From JAOPZW01 sp963806015 (lineage in GTDB: Bacteria; Actinomycetota; Thermoleophilia; Solirubrobacterales; Solirubrobacteraceae): DNA of 64,000 nucleotides. The stretch is from the NCBI GenBank assembly GCA_963806015.1, contig CAWDWM010000005.1:1-64000 (forward strand). The letters are read 5' to 3'. The notes under the pieces were generated by a model. The model ran no database searches, was not told the DNA's origin, and saw only the letters and a program-made list of their open reading frames with translations. Shown here in pieces: positions 57,027 to 64,000 of the stretch; within the stretch, counting starts at the first letter, position 1; every line of letters starts with the position of its first letter. The position numbers and the translations under genes are program-made.

Positions 57027-58709
57027 CTAGCCCTCCATGTCGCGCGCGGCGGCGCCGGGCGAGATCATCGGATAGACGTTCTCCTCCTCGGTGACCGCGA
57101 CGTCGACGACGACGGGGCCGGGGGTCTCGATCGCCTCGCGCATCTGGTCGACCAGCGTGGCCTTGTCGGTGCAGCGCATGCCCGTGCAGCCCATGCCCTC
57201 CGTCACCTTGACGAAGTCCGGCCAGCGCCCGCGCGCGACCTGGGAGTAGCGGCGATCCCAGAACAGCTCCTGCCACTGGCGGACCATGCCCAGGTAGCCG
57301 TTGTTCATGATGAAGACCTTGACGTCGATCTCCTCTTCGGCGCAGGTGGCGAGCTCCTGGATGTTCATCTGGAACGAGCCGTCGCCGGAGATGCAGGCCA
57401 CGACCTGATCGGGGCAGCCGACCTTGGCCCCCATCGCGGCCGGCAGGCCGAAGCCCATCGTGCCCAGGCCGCCGGAGTTGATCCACTGGCGGGGGCGCTT
57501 GAACGGGAAGTACTGCGCCGCCCACATCTGGTGCTGGCCGATGTCGCTGGTGAGGATGCAGTCGCCGCCGGTGGCCTCCAACAGCGCCTCGATCATGTAC
57601 TGCGGCTTGATCTCGGCCGTCGAGGACTCCTCGTAGCGCAGCGGATGGCGCTCCTGCCAGGCGTGGATGCGCTGCCACCACTCGTCCAGGCGCGAGCTGT
57701 CGGTCTCCAGCGCGCGGTACTCGGCCGCCAGCTTGGCCAGGACGTTCTTCGCGTCGCCGACGATCGGGATGTGCGCCGGCACGTTCTTGGAGATCTCGGC
57801 TGGGTCGATGTCGATGTGGATGAACTTCGCCCGCGGCGCGAACTCGCTGAGCTTGCCGGTCACGCGGTCGTCGAAGCGCGCGCCGATCGCGCAGATGAGG
57901 TCGGCCTCGTCCATCGCGTAGTTGGCCGTGCGGGTCCCGTGCATGCCCGGCATGCCCAGCCACTGCTCATGGGGCGCCGGGAACGCGCCCAGGCCCATGA
58001 GCGTGCAGGTGATCGGGAAGTTGTCGGACGTCGCCAGCTCGACCAGCTCGGCCGACGCGTTGGCGTTCACCACGCCGCCGCCGGCGTACAGCACGGGCCG
58101 GCGCGACGCCGCCAGCGCCTTGGCCGCCTGGCGGATCTGCTTCGTATTGCCCTCGGTGGTGGGCTGATAGCCGGGAAGGCGCAGATCGGTCACCGGCTCG
58201 TACGGGATGTCGGCCCGCGAGAGGTCGGTCGGGATGTCGACCACGATCGGGCCCGGCCGGCCCGAGCGCGCCAGATAGAACGCCTCGTGCAGCGCGCGCG
58301 GGATCTCCAGCGGGTGCTGGATCATGAAGGAGTGCTTGACGGCCGGCATGGTGATGCCGAGCACGTCGGCCTCCTGGAAGCCGTCGGTCCCCAGCAGGTC
58401 GGTGCGCACCTGCCCGGTGATGAACACGGTGGGGACCGAGTCCATCATCGCGTCCTGGATCGGGGTCACGATGTTGGTGGCGCCCGGGCCGCTCGTGGCC
58501 AGGCAGACCCCGACCTTGCCCGTCGCCTTGGCGTAGCCCTCGGCGGCATGTCCCCCGCCGGCCTCGTGGCGCACGAGGACGTGGCGGATGCCCGCGTCGT
58601 AGAGGGCGTCGTAGGTGGGGATGTTCGCGCCGCCGGGCAGGCCGAATACGACGTCGACACCCTCCGCCTTCAGACACTCCATCAGGGCATCGACCGCCCG
58701 CATGCGCAT
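57027..58709 (-). CDS. ilvB: Acetolactate synthase large subunit
   Basis: Thiamine diphosphate/FAD enzyme making acetolactate or acetohydroxybutyrate. 560 residues. Catalytic Glu in VLVRHEAGGGHAAEGYAKAT, FAD-region GRPGPIVVDIPTDLSRADIP, ThDP motif CISGDGSFQMNIQELATCAE ending in FIMNNGYLGMVRQWQ. The Trp in VRQWQ marks biosynthetic rather than catabolic ALS. Start ATG 58709 (an ATG at 58703 is also possible). A leader of about 60 nt contains a perfect hairpin but no Ile/Val-rich peptide. Confidence 0.96.
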   Translation of the reverse strand: MRMRAVDALMECLKAEGVDVVFGLPGGANIPTYDALYDAGIRHVLVRHEAGGGHAAEGYAKATGKVGVCLATSGPGATNIVTPIQDAMMDSVPTVFITGQVRTDLLGTDGFQEADVLGITMPAVKHSFMIQHPLEIPRALHEAFYLARSGRPGPIVVDIPTDLSRADIPYEPVTDLRLPGYQPTTEGNTKQIRQAAKALAASRRPVLYAGGGVVNANASAELVELATSDNFPITCTLMGLGAFPAPHEQWLGMPGMHGTRTANYAMDEADLICAIGARFDDRVTGKLSEFAPRAKFIHIDIDPAEISKNVPAHIPIVGDAKNVLAKLAAEYRALETDSSRLDEWWQRIHAWQERHPLRYEESSTAEIKPQYMIEALLEATGGDCILTSDIGQHQMWAAQYFPFKRPRQWINSGGLGTMGFGLPAAMGAKVGCPDQVVACISGDGSFQMNIQELATCAEEEIDVKVFIMNNGYLGMVRQWQELFWDRRYSQVARGRWPDFVKVTEGMGCTGMRCTDKATLVDQMREAIETPGPVVVDVAVTEEENVYPMISPGAAARDMEG

Positions 58710-58741
58710 TCACCCCTCTCGGTGCAGTAGCCAGATGTGCA

Positions 58742-58763
58742 GCGAGCCGCCACGGCGGCTCGC
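58742..58763 (-). promoter_or_regulatory. Hairpin in the ilvB leader
   Basis: GCGAGCCGCC and GGCGGCTCGC form a perfect inverted repeat with a 2-nt centre, just after the presumed transcription start. It could be a stability element, a residual terminator of the upstream gene, or part of leader control. Confidence 0.45.
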
Positions 58764-58771
58764 GGGGTCCG

Positions 58772-58777
58772 AGTGTA
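58772..58777 (-). promoter_or_regulatory. ilvB -10 element
   Basis: TACACT on the minus strand, 62 nt before ilvB. No good -35. Unlike many neighbours this promoter leaves a real 5' leader. Confidence 0.35.
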
Positions 58778-58780
58778 CCG

Positions 58781-59062
58781 TCAGTGAGCCACGGGCTCGA
58801 CCGTCGGCGCCGGCGCGCCGGGGAACTCCAGCTCGGTCCCGCAGCGCGTGCACAGGGCGTCGTAGACGGGCACGATCTTGCGGCACGTGGGGCAGCGCCG
58901 GTGCGGCTCGTCGTACTCGTTGCGGTACAGCACAGCGGCGACGACCCCGATGAACGGCGGGATGGCCGAGATCAGGAACCACAGGAAGAACGAGCTGCCC
59001 TTGATCTTGCCGACGATCCCGCCGGCCAGCCCGAAGAAGAAGGCTATGACGAGGAAGGGCAC
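58781..59062 (-). CDS. Small membrane protein with C-terminal zinc ribbon
   Basis: 93 residues. Two hydrophobic helices (1-16 and ~24-45: SSFFLWFLISAIPPFIGVVA), then a ribbon RRCPTCRKIVPVYDALCTRCG with four cysteines (CxxC...CxxC). No family name; this topology is common in actinobacteria. GTG 59062 lies 1 nt after the preceding 59-residue gene stop, so the two form a pair. Confidence 0.8.
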   Translation of the reverse strand: MPFLVIAFFFGLAGGIVGKIKGSSFFLWFLISAIPPFIGVVAAVLYRNEYDEPHRRCPTCRKIVPVYDALCTRCGTELEFPGAPAPTVEPVAH

Positions 59063-59063
59063 G

Positions 59064-59243
59064 CTAGAACAGCGTTCGCACCGCCCAGATCACGGCGATG
59101 ACCGCGACGACGACCACCAGGAAGTAGGCGACGCCGGCGACGATCCCGATGATCACCTTGAAGAGGAGCCACGCCCCCAAGGCGAGGACGATGGCGGCGA
59201 GGATGCGCGCTCCGAAGGAAGGGCCGGTCTTCTCGTTCTCCAT
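59064..59243 (-). CDS. Very small two-helix membrane protein (59 residues)
   Basis: It reads MENEKTGPSFGARILAAIVL, then helices ILAAIVLALGAWLLFKVIIG and FLVVVVAVIAVIWAVRTLF to TAG. It is too short for routine ORF thresholds. Evidence for reality: high GC3, a -10 just before the ATG, and a 1-nt gap to the zinc-ribbon gene downstream. No family recognised. Confidence 0.7.
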   Translation of the reverse strand: MENEKTGPSFGARILAAIVLALGAWLLFKVIIGIVAGVAYFLVVVVAVIAVIWAVRTLF

Positions 59244-59249
59244 ACCCCT

Positions 59250-59255
59250 AGGGTA
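59250..59255 (-). promoter_or_regulatory. -10 element of the small membrane protein gene (leaderless type)
   Basis: TACCCT on the minus strand, 6 nt before ATG 59243. Confidence 0.45.
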
Positions 59256-59284
59256 CTCCCGCGGAGGGGTGTGGTCGCCGGCTT

Positions 59285-59464
59285 TCAGTCGTAGGTGCGC
59301 CGCAGATGCTCGAAGCGGTTGCGCCCGGTCGCACGGCCGTTGAGCTGCAGGCGGGCGAGGCGGTAGCGGCGGATCTTCGGGGCGTTGGGATCACGCTGCG
59401 CGACGGTGTCGCGGCGTTCGACGAGCAGGACGCGTGCGGCGGAGACGGCGGAGGGGGCGCTCAT
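59285..59464 (-). CDS. Small basic hypothetical protein (59 residues)
   Basis: It reads MSAPSAVSAARVLLVERRDT ... IRRYRLARLQLNGRATGRNR ... HLRRTYD to TGA. Arg-rich and soluble-looking. Nearly every codon ends in G or C, as in real genes here, and ATGs at 59464 and 59473 are in frame. It follows the 222-residue membrane-protein gene by about 60 nt on the same strand. No family recognised. Confidence 0.45.
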   Translation of the reverse strand: MSAPSAVSAARVLLVERRDTVAQRDPNAPKIRRYRLARLQLNGRATGRNRFEHLRRTYD

Positions 59465-59525
59465 GGCATGCATGGTGGCGGTTGGCGGCCCCCGCTGCCA
59501 CCGCCCGCGGGTCCGAAGTCCCTGC

Positions 59526-60194
59526 TCAGGGCATGGCCCGGATGTCCATGCGCCGTGCGGCGGCCACGCCCGCCTGCAGTGCGGGACGGACCGCGGGCGC
59601 CAGGCGCCGGCGCACGCGCCAGGGCGCGCCGCTGAAGGCGAGGTTGGCCACGGTGGCGAAGCCCTCCTCGTCGGCGCGCAGCGCCAGCAGCAGGTGGGCG
59701 ATGCGATCGCCGCTGGGCAGACCGGGGTCGTTGACCCCCACGCAGTAGCAGAAGACGCGATGGAATCGGCCCCCACCTCCCCGCACCAGCAGCGCGCCCG
59801 CCGGCCCGACCAGCCAAGCCCCGAGGCGCCCGCGCTCGAGCACCAGCCCCGTACGCGCATGCAGCGCGCGCGCCTCGTGGCCGACGAGGTCGCCGAGCAG
59901 CCCGACCGAGCGCGCCTCGGCCTCGGCGGGCGAGCGGCTCGCCTTCGGCCGCACGACATTGGCCCCGCGCTGGGCGTAGAGCTCGGGGATGACCCACGCG
60001 TGGGCCAGGCTGGCCAGGCTGACCGGCAGCGCCAGCGGCTGGACGAGGAACAGCACAACCCCCGCGGCGATGAACGGCACCACGTGGGCCACGGTGATCG
60101 CGGTCCACATCAGCCCGCTGCGGTCCAGGCGGCGCGCATCGGCGCGCGGGCGCCAGTGGACGGCAGCGAGCTCGGGGAGCGGCTCGGCAGCCAC
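59526..60194 (-). CDS. Hypothetical membrane-associated protein
   Basis: 222 residues. One long hydrophobic region at about 30-67 (WTAITVAHVVPFIAAGVVLF, ALPVSLASLAHAWVIPELYA), then a soluble part (~80-222) with LLGDLVGHEARALHARTGLV, GAWLVGPAGALLVRGGGGRF and FCYCVGVNDPGLPSGDRIAH. No known family. GTG 60194 lies 8 nt after a small gene on the same strand; co-transcription is likely. Confidence 0.65.
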   Translation of the reverse strand: MAAEPLPELAAVHWRPRADARRLDRSGLMWTAITVAHVVPFIAAGVVLFLVQPLALPVSLASLAHAWVIPELYAQRGANVVRPKASRSPAEAEARSVGLLGDLVGHEARALHARTGLVLERGRLGAWLVGPAGALLVRGGGGRFHRVFCYCVGVNDPGLPSGDRIAHLLLALRADEEGFATVANLAFSGAPWRVRRRLAPAVRPALQAGVAAARRMDIRAMP

Positions 60195-60202
60195 CGGCCG
60201 CG

Positions 60203-60427
60203 CTAGCCGCCGGAGATCGGCAGGCGCATGATCACGAGCTCGGCGCCCACCGGCAGCTCGCGGACCTGCTCGGCCTGCCCCTCACCGGTGGAGACCATCC
60301 CGAAGTAGCCCCGATCGAGCTCCTCGCGGAAGGCCGCGACCGCCGCCTCCACCGCCTCGGGATCGTCGGCGGTCCATTGCGCCAGCGTGGTGTGGCCGGA
60401 CTGGTCCATGCGGATGAGACGAGACAT
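60203..60427 (-). CDS. Small hypothetical protein (74 residues)
   Basis: MSRLIRMDQSGHTTLAQWTA, then a helix DPEAVEAAVAAFREELDRGY and strands FGMVSTGEGQAEQVRELPVG, ELVIMRLPISGG. ATG 60427 follows GAGGAGG at ideal spacing, one of the clearest Shine-Dalgarno sites in the window, which decides the start over an upstream GTG/ATG. No family recognised. It precedes the membrane-protein gene by 8 nt. Confidence 0.7.
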   Translation of the reverse strand: MSRLIRMDQSGHTTLAQWTADDPEAVEAAVAAFREELDRGYFGMVSTGEGQAEQVRELPVGAELVIMRLPISGG

Positions 60428-60574
60428 GCGCACCTCCTCGGGCTCGGTCAACCCATGGTACGCCCGCACCGCAAGGCTCCGCGGCGCTTGGCGCGCCGAC
60501 ATCACACCCTCAGGGGGCCCCACCTTCGGCGGCGAGCATCAACGGCTTCGCCGTCCGTCCGCCTCCGGCACCCC

Positions 60575-61996
60575 CTACAGCCCGAGCTTCTCGCGCACGA
60601 TCCGCGTGACCTCGCCGCCGTCGGCGCGCCCGCGGGTCTCGCGCATGACATGGCCGACGATGACCCCGATCGGCTTCATGTCGCCGCCGCGCAGGCGCTC
60701 GGCGATGTCGGGGTTGGCGTCGAGCGCGGCCTGGACCGCCGGGCCGAGCGTGTCGCCGCCGCCGATGGCGCCCAGGCCCTCGGCCTCGACGATGGCGGCC
60801 GGGTCGCCGCCCTCCGCCACCAGGCGATCGAGGACCTGCTTGGCACCGCCCTGGGTCACCTTCTTCTCGCTCACCAGCCCCACGAGGCTGGCGAGCGCCC
60901 CGGGCTCGACCTTGGACTCGGCGGGGTCGTCCACCTCGATGCGCGCCACCAGCTCGTTGACCCAGTTGGCCAGCGGCTGGGCCTCCACGCCGTTGCTGGA
61001 TAGGGCGGCCTCGAAGTAGTCGCCGAGCTCGGCGCGCCAGGCCAGCAGCCGGGCCGAGTCCGTCGTCAGGCCCAGGTCGCGCTCGAAGCGCTCGGCGCGG
61101 GCCGCCGGCAGCTCGGGCAGCGCGGCGCGGGCGCGGTCGAGCATCGCCTCGCTGATGGCGATCGGGACGAGGTCGGGCTCGGGGAAGTAGCGGTAGTCAT
61201 GCGCCTCTTCCTTGGAGCGCAGCGAGCTGATCGTCTCCGTGCGCGGATCGAAGTGCAGCGTCTCCTGCTCCACCTCGCCCCCGGCGCGCACGATCGCCTC
61301 CTGCCGGGCGATCTCGGCACGGATGCCGCGCTCGATGAAGCGGAAGGAGTTCATGTTCTTCAGCTCGGTCTTGGTCCCGAGCTCACGCGTGCCCACCGGG
61401 CGGATGGAGACGTTGGCGTCGCAGCGCAGCGACCCCTCCTCCATGTTCACGTCGCTGACGCCGAGCTGGCGCAGCGTCGTGCGCAGCAGCCGCAGCCACT
61501 CGCTCGCCTGCTCGGCCGAGCGCACATCGGGCTCGGAGACGATCTCCACCAGCGGGGTGCCGCCGCGATTGAAGTCCACGACCGAGGTCTCGGCGCCGTG
61601 GATGCGCCCGCTGGCGCCCGCGTGCACGAGCTTGGCCGCATCCTCCTCGAGATGCACGCGATGGATGCGCACGTCCCCCAGGCGCCCGCCCCGGCACAGG
61701 GGCTCGTCGTACTGGGAGATCTGGTAGTTCTTGGCGTTGTCGGGATAGAAGTAGTTCTTGCGGTGGAAGATCGACCGCGGCGCGAGCTCGCAGCCCAGCG
61801 CGAGCCCGATGAGCAGGCCGTCGTGGATGGCCTCGGCGTTGGCCACCGGCAGCGACCCAGGCAGTCCCAGGCAGACCTCGCAGGTGCGCGTGTTGGGCGG
61901 CTCGCCGAACGACAGCTCGCATCCGCAGAACATCTTTGTCCGCGTGTTGAGCTGGACGTGGATCTCCAGGCCGATGACGGGCTCGTAGTCGGTCAT
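60575..61996 (-). CDS. gatB: Asp-tRNA(Asn)/Glu-tRNA(Gln) amidotransferase subunit B
   Basis: 473 residues. Recognises misacylated tRNA, phosphorylates the acyl group and accepts ammonia from GatA. Motifs: EPVIGLEIHVQLNTRTKMFC, zinc site CGCELSFGEP...TCEVCLGLPG, YPDNAKNYQISQYDEPLCRG, SLRCDANVSIRPVGTRELGT and KTELKNMNSFRFIERGIRAE. The helical and YqeY-like tail domains are complete (ending in VTRIVREKLGL). The ATG overlaps the gatA stop (ATGA). Confidence 0.97.
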   Translation of the reverse strand: MTDYEPVIGLEIHVQLNTRTKMFCGCELSFGEPPNTRTCEVCLGLPGSLPVANAEAIHDGLLIGLALGCELAPRSIFHRKNYFYPDNAKNYQISQYDEPLCRGGRLGDVRIHRVHLEEDAAKLVHAGASGRIHGAETSVVDFNRGGTPLVEIVSEPDVRSAEQASEWLRLLRTTLRQLGVSDVNMEEGSLRCDANVSIRPVGTRELGTKTELKNMNSFRFIERGIRAEIARQEAIVRAGGEVEQETLHFDPRTETISSLRSKEEAHDYRYFPEPDLVPIAISEAMLDRARAALPELPAARAERFERDLGLTTDSARLLAWRAELGDYFEAALSSNGVEAQPLANWVNELVARIEVDDPAESKVEPGALASLVGLVSEKKVTQGGAKQVLDRLVAEGGDPAAIVEAEGLGAIGGGDTLGPAVQAALDANPDIAERLRGGDMKPIGVIVGHVMRETRGRADGGEVTRIVREKLGL

Positions 61997-63411
61997 GCGC
62001 GCGCGGGCGAGTTGTCGAAGCCGATCGCCCGCTCGAGGGCGTAGGCGGCGTCGAGGAGACGATTCTCGCTGAAGGCGGGGCTGGTGAGCTGAAAGCCGAC
62101 GGGCAGCCCCTCGCTCAGCCCGCTGGGGATCGAGATCGCGGGGATCCCGGCCAGCGGCATCGGCACCGTGAAGTAATCGTTGAGGTACATGGCCAGCGGG
62201 TCGCCGGTCTTGGCGCCCAGCCCGAAGGCCACCCCCGGGCTCGTCGGGGTCACGACGAAGTCGACGCGCTCGAAGGCGGCGTGGAAGTCGTCGGCGATCT
62301 TCGTGCGCACGCGCTGGGCGCGCCCGTAGTAGGCGTCGTAGTAGCCGCTGGAGAGCGCGTAGGTCCCGATCAGCACGCGCCGCTTGACCTCGGCGCCGAA
62401 GCCGTCGTGGCGCGTCTTGGTGTACATGGTCAGCAGGTCGTCGGCCTCGCGGCGCAGGCCGTAGCGCACGCCGTCGTAGCGGGCGAGGTTCGAGGACGCC
62501 TCGGCGGGAGCGAGGACGTAATAGGCGCTCAGGCCGTAGTCGGCGTGCGGCAGGGAGACGCGCTCGACGGTCGCGCCCAGCTCGCGCGCGATGGCCAGGG
62601 TGGCCTCGAAGCTCTCCATCACGCCCGGCTCGACACCCTCGCCGGTGAGGTCGTCGGGCACGCCCAGGCGGATCCCGTCCAGGCGTTCGGCGGTGGGGAG
62701 CCGCACCTCCTCGGGGAAGGCGACCGACGTCGCGTCACGATCGTCGTGGCCGACCATGTGGCGGTAGAGCAGCGCCGAGTCGGTCACGTCGCGCGTGAGC
62801 GGCCCCGCTTGGTCGAGGCTCGAGGCGAAGGCGATCATGCCGTAGCGGCTGACTGCGCCATACGTGGGCTTGAGCCCGACGATCCCGCACAGCGCGGCGG
62901 GCTGGCGGATCGAGCCGCCGGTGTCGGTGCCCAGCGCCCACGGCGCGCTCCCCGCCGCGACCGCGGCGGCGCTGCCGCCCGACGATCCGCCGGGCACGCG
63001 CGTGCGATCCCATGGGTTGAGCGCCGGGCCGTACGCCGAGTTCTCGTTCGACGAGCCCATCGCGAACTCGTCCTGGTTGGTCTTGCCCAGCAGCGGTGCG
63101 CCCGCCTCGGCCAGCCGGCGCACGACCGTCGCCGTGTAGGGCGGGCGGTAGCCCTCGAGGATCCGCGAGCCGGCCTGCGAGGGCACGCCCTCGGTGCAGA
63201 AGAGGTCCTTGACGGCGAGCGGGACGCCGTGGAGGGGTCCACCGTTGCCCGTCGGTGCCTCGTCCGCCACCCACAGATAGGCGTTGAGCTCGTCGGCCGC
63301 GGCGCGGTCGCGATAGGCCTCGAAGAGCTCGCGCCGGTCGAGCTCGCCGCGCTCGACGGCGCCCGCCGCCTGCGCGGCGGTCAGGGCGATGATCTCGCCG
63401 GCGGCGCTCAT
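61993..63411 (-). CDS. gatA: Asp-tRNA(Asn)/Glu-tRNA(Gln) amidotransferase subunit A
   Basis: 472 residues. Amidase-signature enzyme releasing ammonia from Gln. Catalytic Lys in GVPLAVKDLFCTEG, cis-Ser in GGSSGGSAAAVAAG, nucleophile Ser in GTDTGGSIRQPAALCGIVGL. The Lys-Ser-Ser triad is intact, and YDAYYGRAQRVRTKI is GatA-typical. The ATG overlaps the gatC stop (ATGA). Confidence 0.97.
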   Translation of the reverse strand: MSAAGEIIALTAAQAAGAVERGELDRRELFEAYRDRAAADELNAYLWVADEAPTGNGGPLHGVPLAVKDLFCTEGVPSQAGSRILEGYRPPYTATVVRRLAEAGAPLLGKTNQDEFAMGSSNENSAYGPALNPWDRTRVPGGSSGGSAAAVAAGSAPWALGTDTGGSIRQPAALCGIVGLKPTYGAVSRYGMIAFASSLDQAGPLTRDVTDSALLYRHMVGHDDRDATSVAFPEEVRLPTAERLDGIRLGVPDDLTGEGVEPGVMESFEATLAIARELGATVERVSLPHADYGLSAYYVLAPAEASSNLARYDGVRYGLRREADDLLTMYTKTRHDGFGAEVKRRVLIGTYALSSGYYDAYYGRAQRVRTKIADDFHAAFERVDFVVTPTSPGVAFGLGAKTGDPLAMYLNDYFTVPMPLAGIPAISIPSGLSEGLPVGFQLTSPAFSENRLLDAAYALERAIGFDNSPARA

Positions 63412-63692
63412 GCCGTGGGGCTGGGCACGCGGAAGCCGCCGTCGGCGACGTCGGGCGCCTGCGCGAGCGCGACCTCGCGCGGCAGGCACGGCCGCGGGAC
63501 GTCGGGGCGCAGCGCGTTCGGGACGTCGACGACGTGCGAGGTCGGGGGCACGCCGTCGAGATCGAGCTCGCCGATCTTCTCGATGTGCTCGAGGATGTTC
63601 GACAGCTCGCCGGAGATCTTCGTGACCTCCTCGTCGCTGAGCTCCAGGCGCGCCAGGCGCGCGACGTGCAGGACCTGCTCACGATCGATCAT
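63408..63692 (-). CDS. gatC: Asp-tRNA(Asn)/Glu-tRNA(Gln) amidotransferase subunit C
   Basis: 94 residues, stabilises GatAB. MIDREQVLHVARLARLELSD, ISGELSNILEHIEKIGELDL and LRPDVPRPCLPREVALAQAP are the family pattern. First gene of gatC-gatA-gatB. Presence of GatCAB implies indirect charging of tRNA-Gln and/or tRNA-Asn. Confidence 0.95.
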   Translation of the reverse strand: MIDREQVLHVARLARLELSDEEVTKISGELSNILEHIEKIGELDLDGVPPTSHVVDVPNALRPDVPRPCLPREVALAQAPDVADGGFRVPSPTA

Positions 63693-63703
63693 GGGTCCGG
63701 ATG

Positions 63704-63709
63704 AGTCTA
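63704..63709 (-). promoter_or_regulatory. gatCAB -10 element
   Basis: TAGACT on the minus strand, 11 nt before the gatC ATG, overlapping the stop of the upstream gene. Confidence 0.4.
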
Positions 63710-64000
63710 GGCGCCAGGCGGCAGCGGGCGCGGCTCGGGCGCGGTGTAGGCGCTCTCGGGTGCGTCCGTGCGCTCGTCCTTGGTCGCCAGCCACCCCCCG
63801 AGGGCGAGGATGAGCGCGGCGAGCAGCCCGAAGTACGCGCCGGTCCGGAGCACCACGCTGTCGTTGGGGCCGGGCTGGAACACGAGCACCCGCAGGGCGA
63901 GGGCGACGAACGCGAGCGTCCCGACGCTCGCCGTCAGCACCGAGGCGGCGACCGCCTGGGCGACCGGGCGGTTCGTGGCGTTGGCGATCGCCAGCCACGC
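63707..64000 (-). CDS. Hypothetical membrane protein, N-terminus outside the window
   Basis: The last 97 codons are seen. Hydrophobic helices: AQAVAASVLTASVGTLAFVA LALRVLVF and GAYFGLLAALILALGGWLA, then a Glu/Pro-rich cytoplasmic tail ending in APEPRPLPPGA. Between them is QPGPNDSVVLRT. The frame stays open to the edge, so the real start is beyond 64000. No family recognised. It ends 14 nt before gatC. Confidence 0.7.
   Translation of the reverse strand, partial: AWLAIANATNRPVAQAVAASVLTASVGTLAFVALALRVLVFQPGPNDSVVLRTGAYFGLLAALILALGGWLATKDERTDAPESAYTAPEPRPLPPGA

Noticed and set aside
58710..58780. Ile/Val attenuator peptide before ilvB
   Set aside because: No short ORF rich in Ile, Val or Leu in any frame of the leader; only a hairpin is present.

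Overview
The window looks like chromosomal DNA of a very GC-rich actinobacterium. Codon third positions are almost all G/C, GTG and TTG starts are common, serine and isochorismate enzymes are of actinobacterial type, and the rRNA operon is single with a tRNA-free spacer. The style suggests Thermoleophilia/Solirubrobacterales, but this is inference; the 16S gene at 4075-5626 would settle it. No phage, insertion sequence, CRISPR array or tRNA gene was recognised. The window reads as housekeeping biosynthesis.

Layout. 1-5990: edge-cut acetyltransferase and a minus-strand rRNA operon (16S-23S-5S) with its promoter, boxA-like site, two pre-rRNA processing stems and a terminator hairpin. 5991-9998: yjbQ, tyrS and a class A penicillin-binding protein, all carrying single-base frameshifts that look like sequence errors. 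10019-17134: a minus-strand run leuB-ilvE-cimA-DegT aminotransferase-membrane protein-argH-3-methyladenine glycosylase. 17166-19417: sensor kinase and an orphan DppB-type permease. 19414-22334: XRE-cupin regulator-leuC-leuD-GNAT. 22409-26892: patatin-like hydrolase, secreted protein, and leuA with an M20 peptidase behind a leucine-rich leader peptide too short for usual gene calling. 26915-33828: APC permease with Usp protein, ParB-like protein, secreted two-cysteine-repeat protein divergent from a two-component system, and a MalK-type ATPase. 33912-41608: serC-serA, ECF sigma factor with a membrane beta-propeller, AbiEi/DUF559 protein, ilvC, BrkB-type membrane protein. 41621-53890: menaquinone region (menE, menB, menA, menC, menH, menD, menF, two methyltransferases, TetR regulator) with a decayed APC permease inside. 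53958-64000: NfeD-SPFH pair, DoxX, ilvB-ilvN-LysE, small membrane proteins, gatC-gatA-gatB.

How the genes work together. The window holds a nearly complete branched-chain amino acid pathway in scattered pieces: cimA for 2-oxobutyrate from pyruvate, ilvBN, ilvC, ilvE, and leuA, leuB, leuC, leuD. It also holds serine synthesis (serC, serA), the last step of arginine synthesis (argH) and most of classical menaquinone synthesis. GatCAB implies indirect Gln- and/or Asn-tRNA formation.

Genome style. Genes are packed with GTGA/ATGA start-stop overlaps. Three convergent pairs share one CTAG as a double stop. At least thirteen genes have a TANNNT -10 hexamer ending only 6-10 nt before the start codon, which suggests widespread leaderless transcription. 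The most interesting regulatory objects are the leuA leader peptide, the palindrome before the XRE-cupin-leuCD operon, and the AT-rich operator shared by the TetR gene and a methyltransferase.
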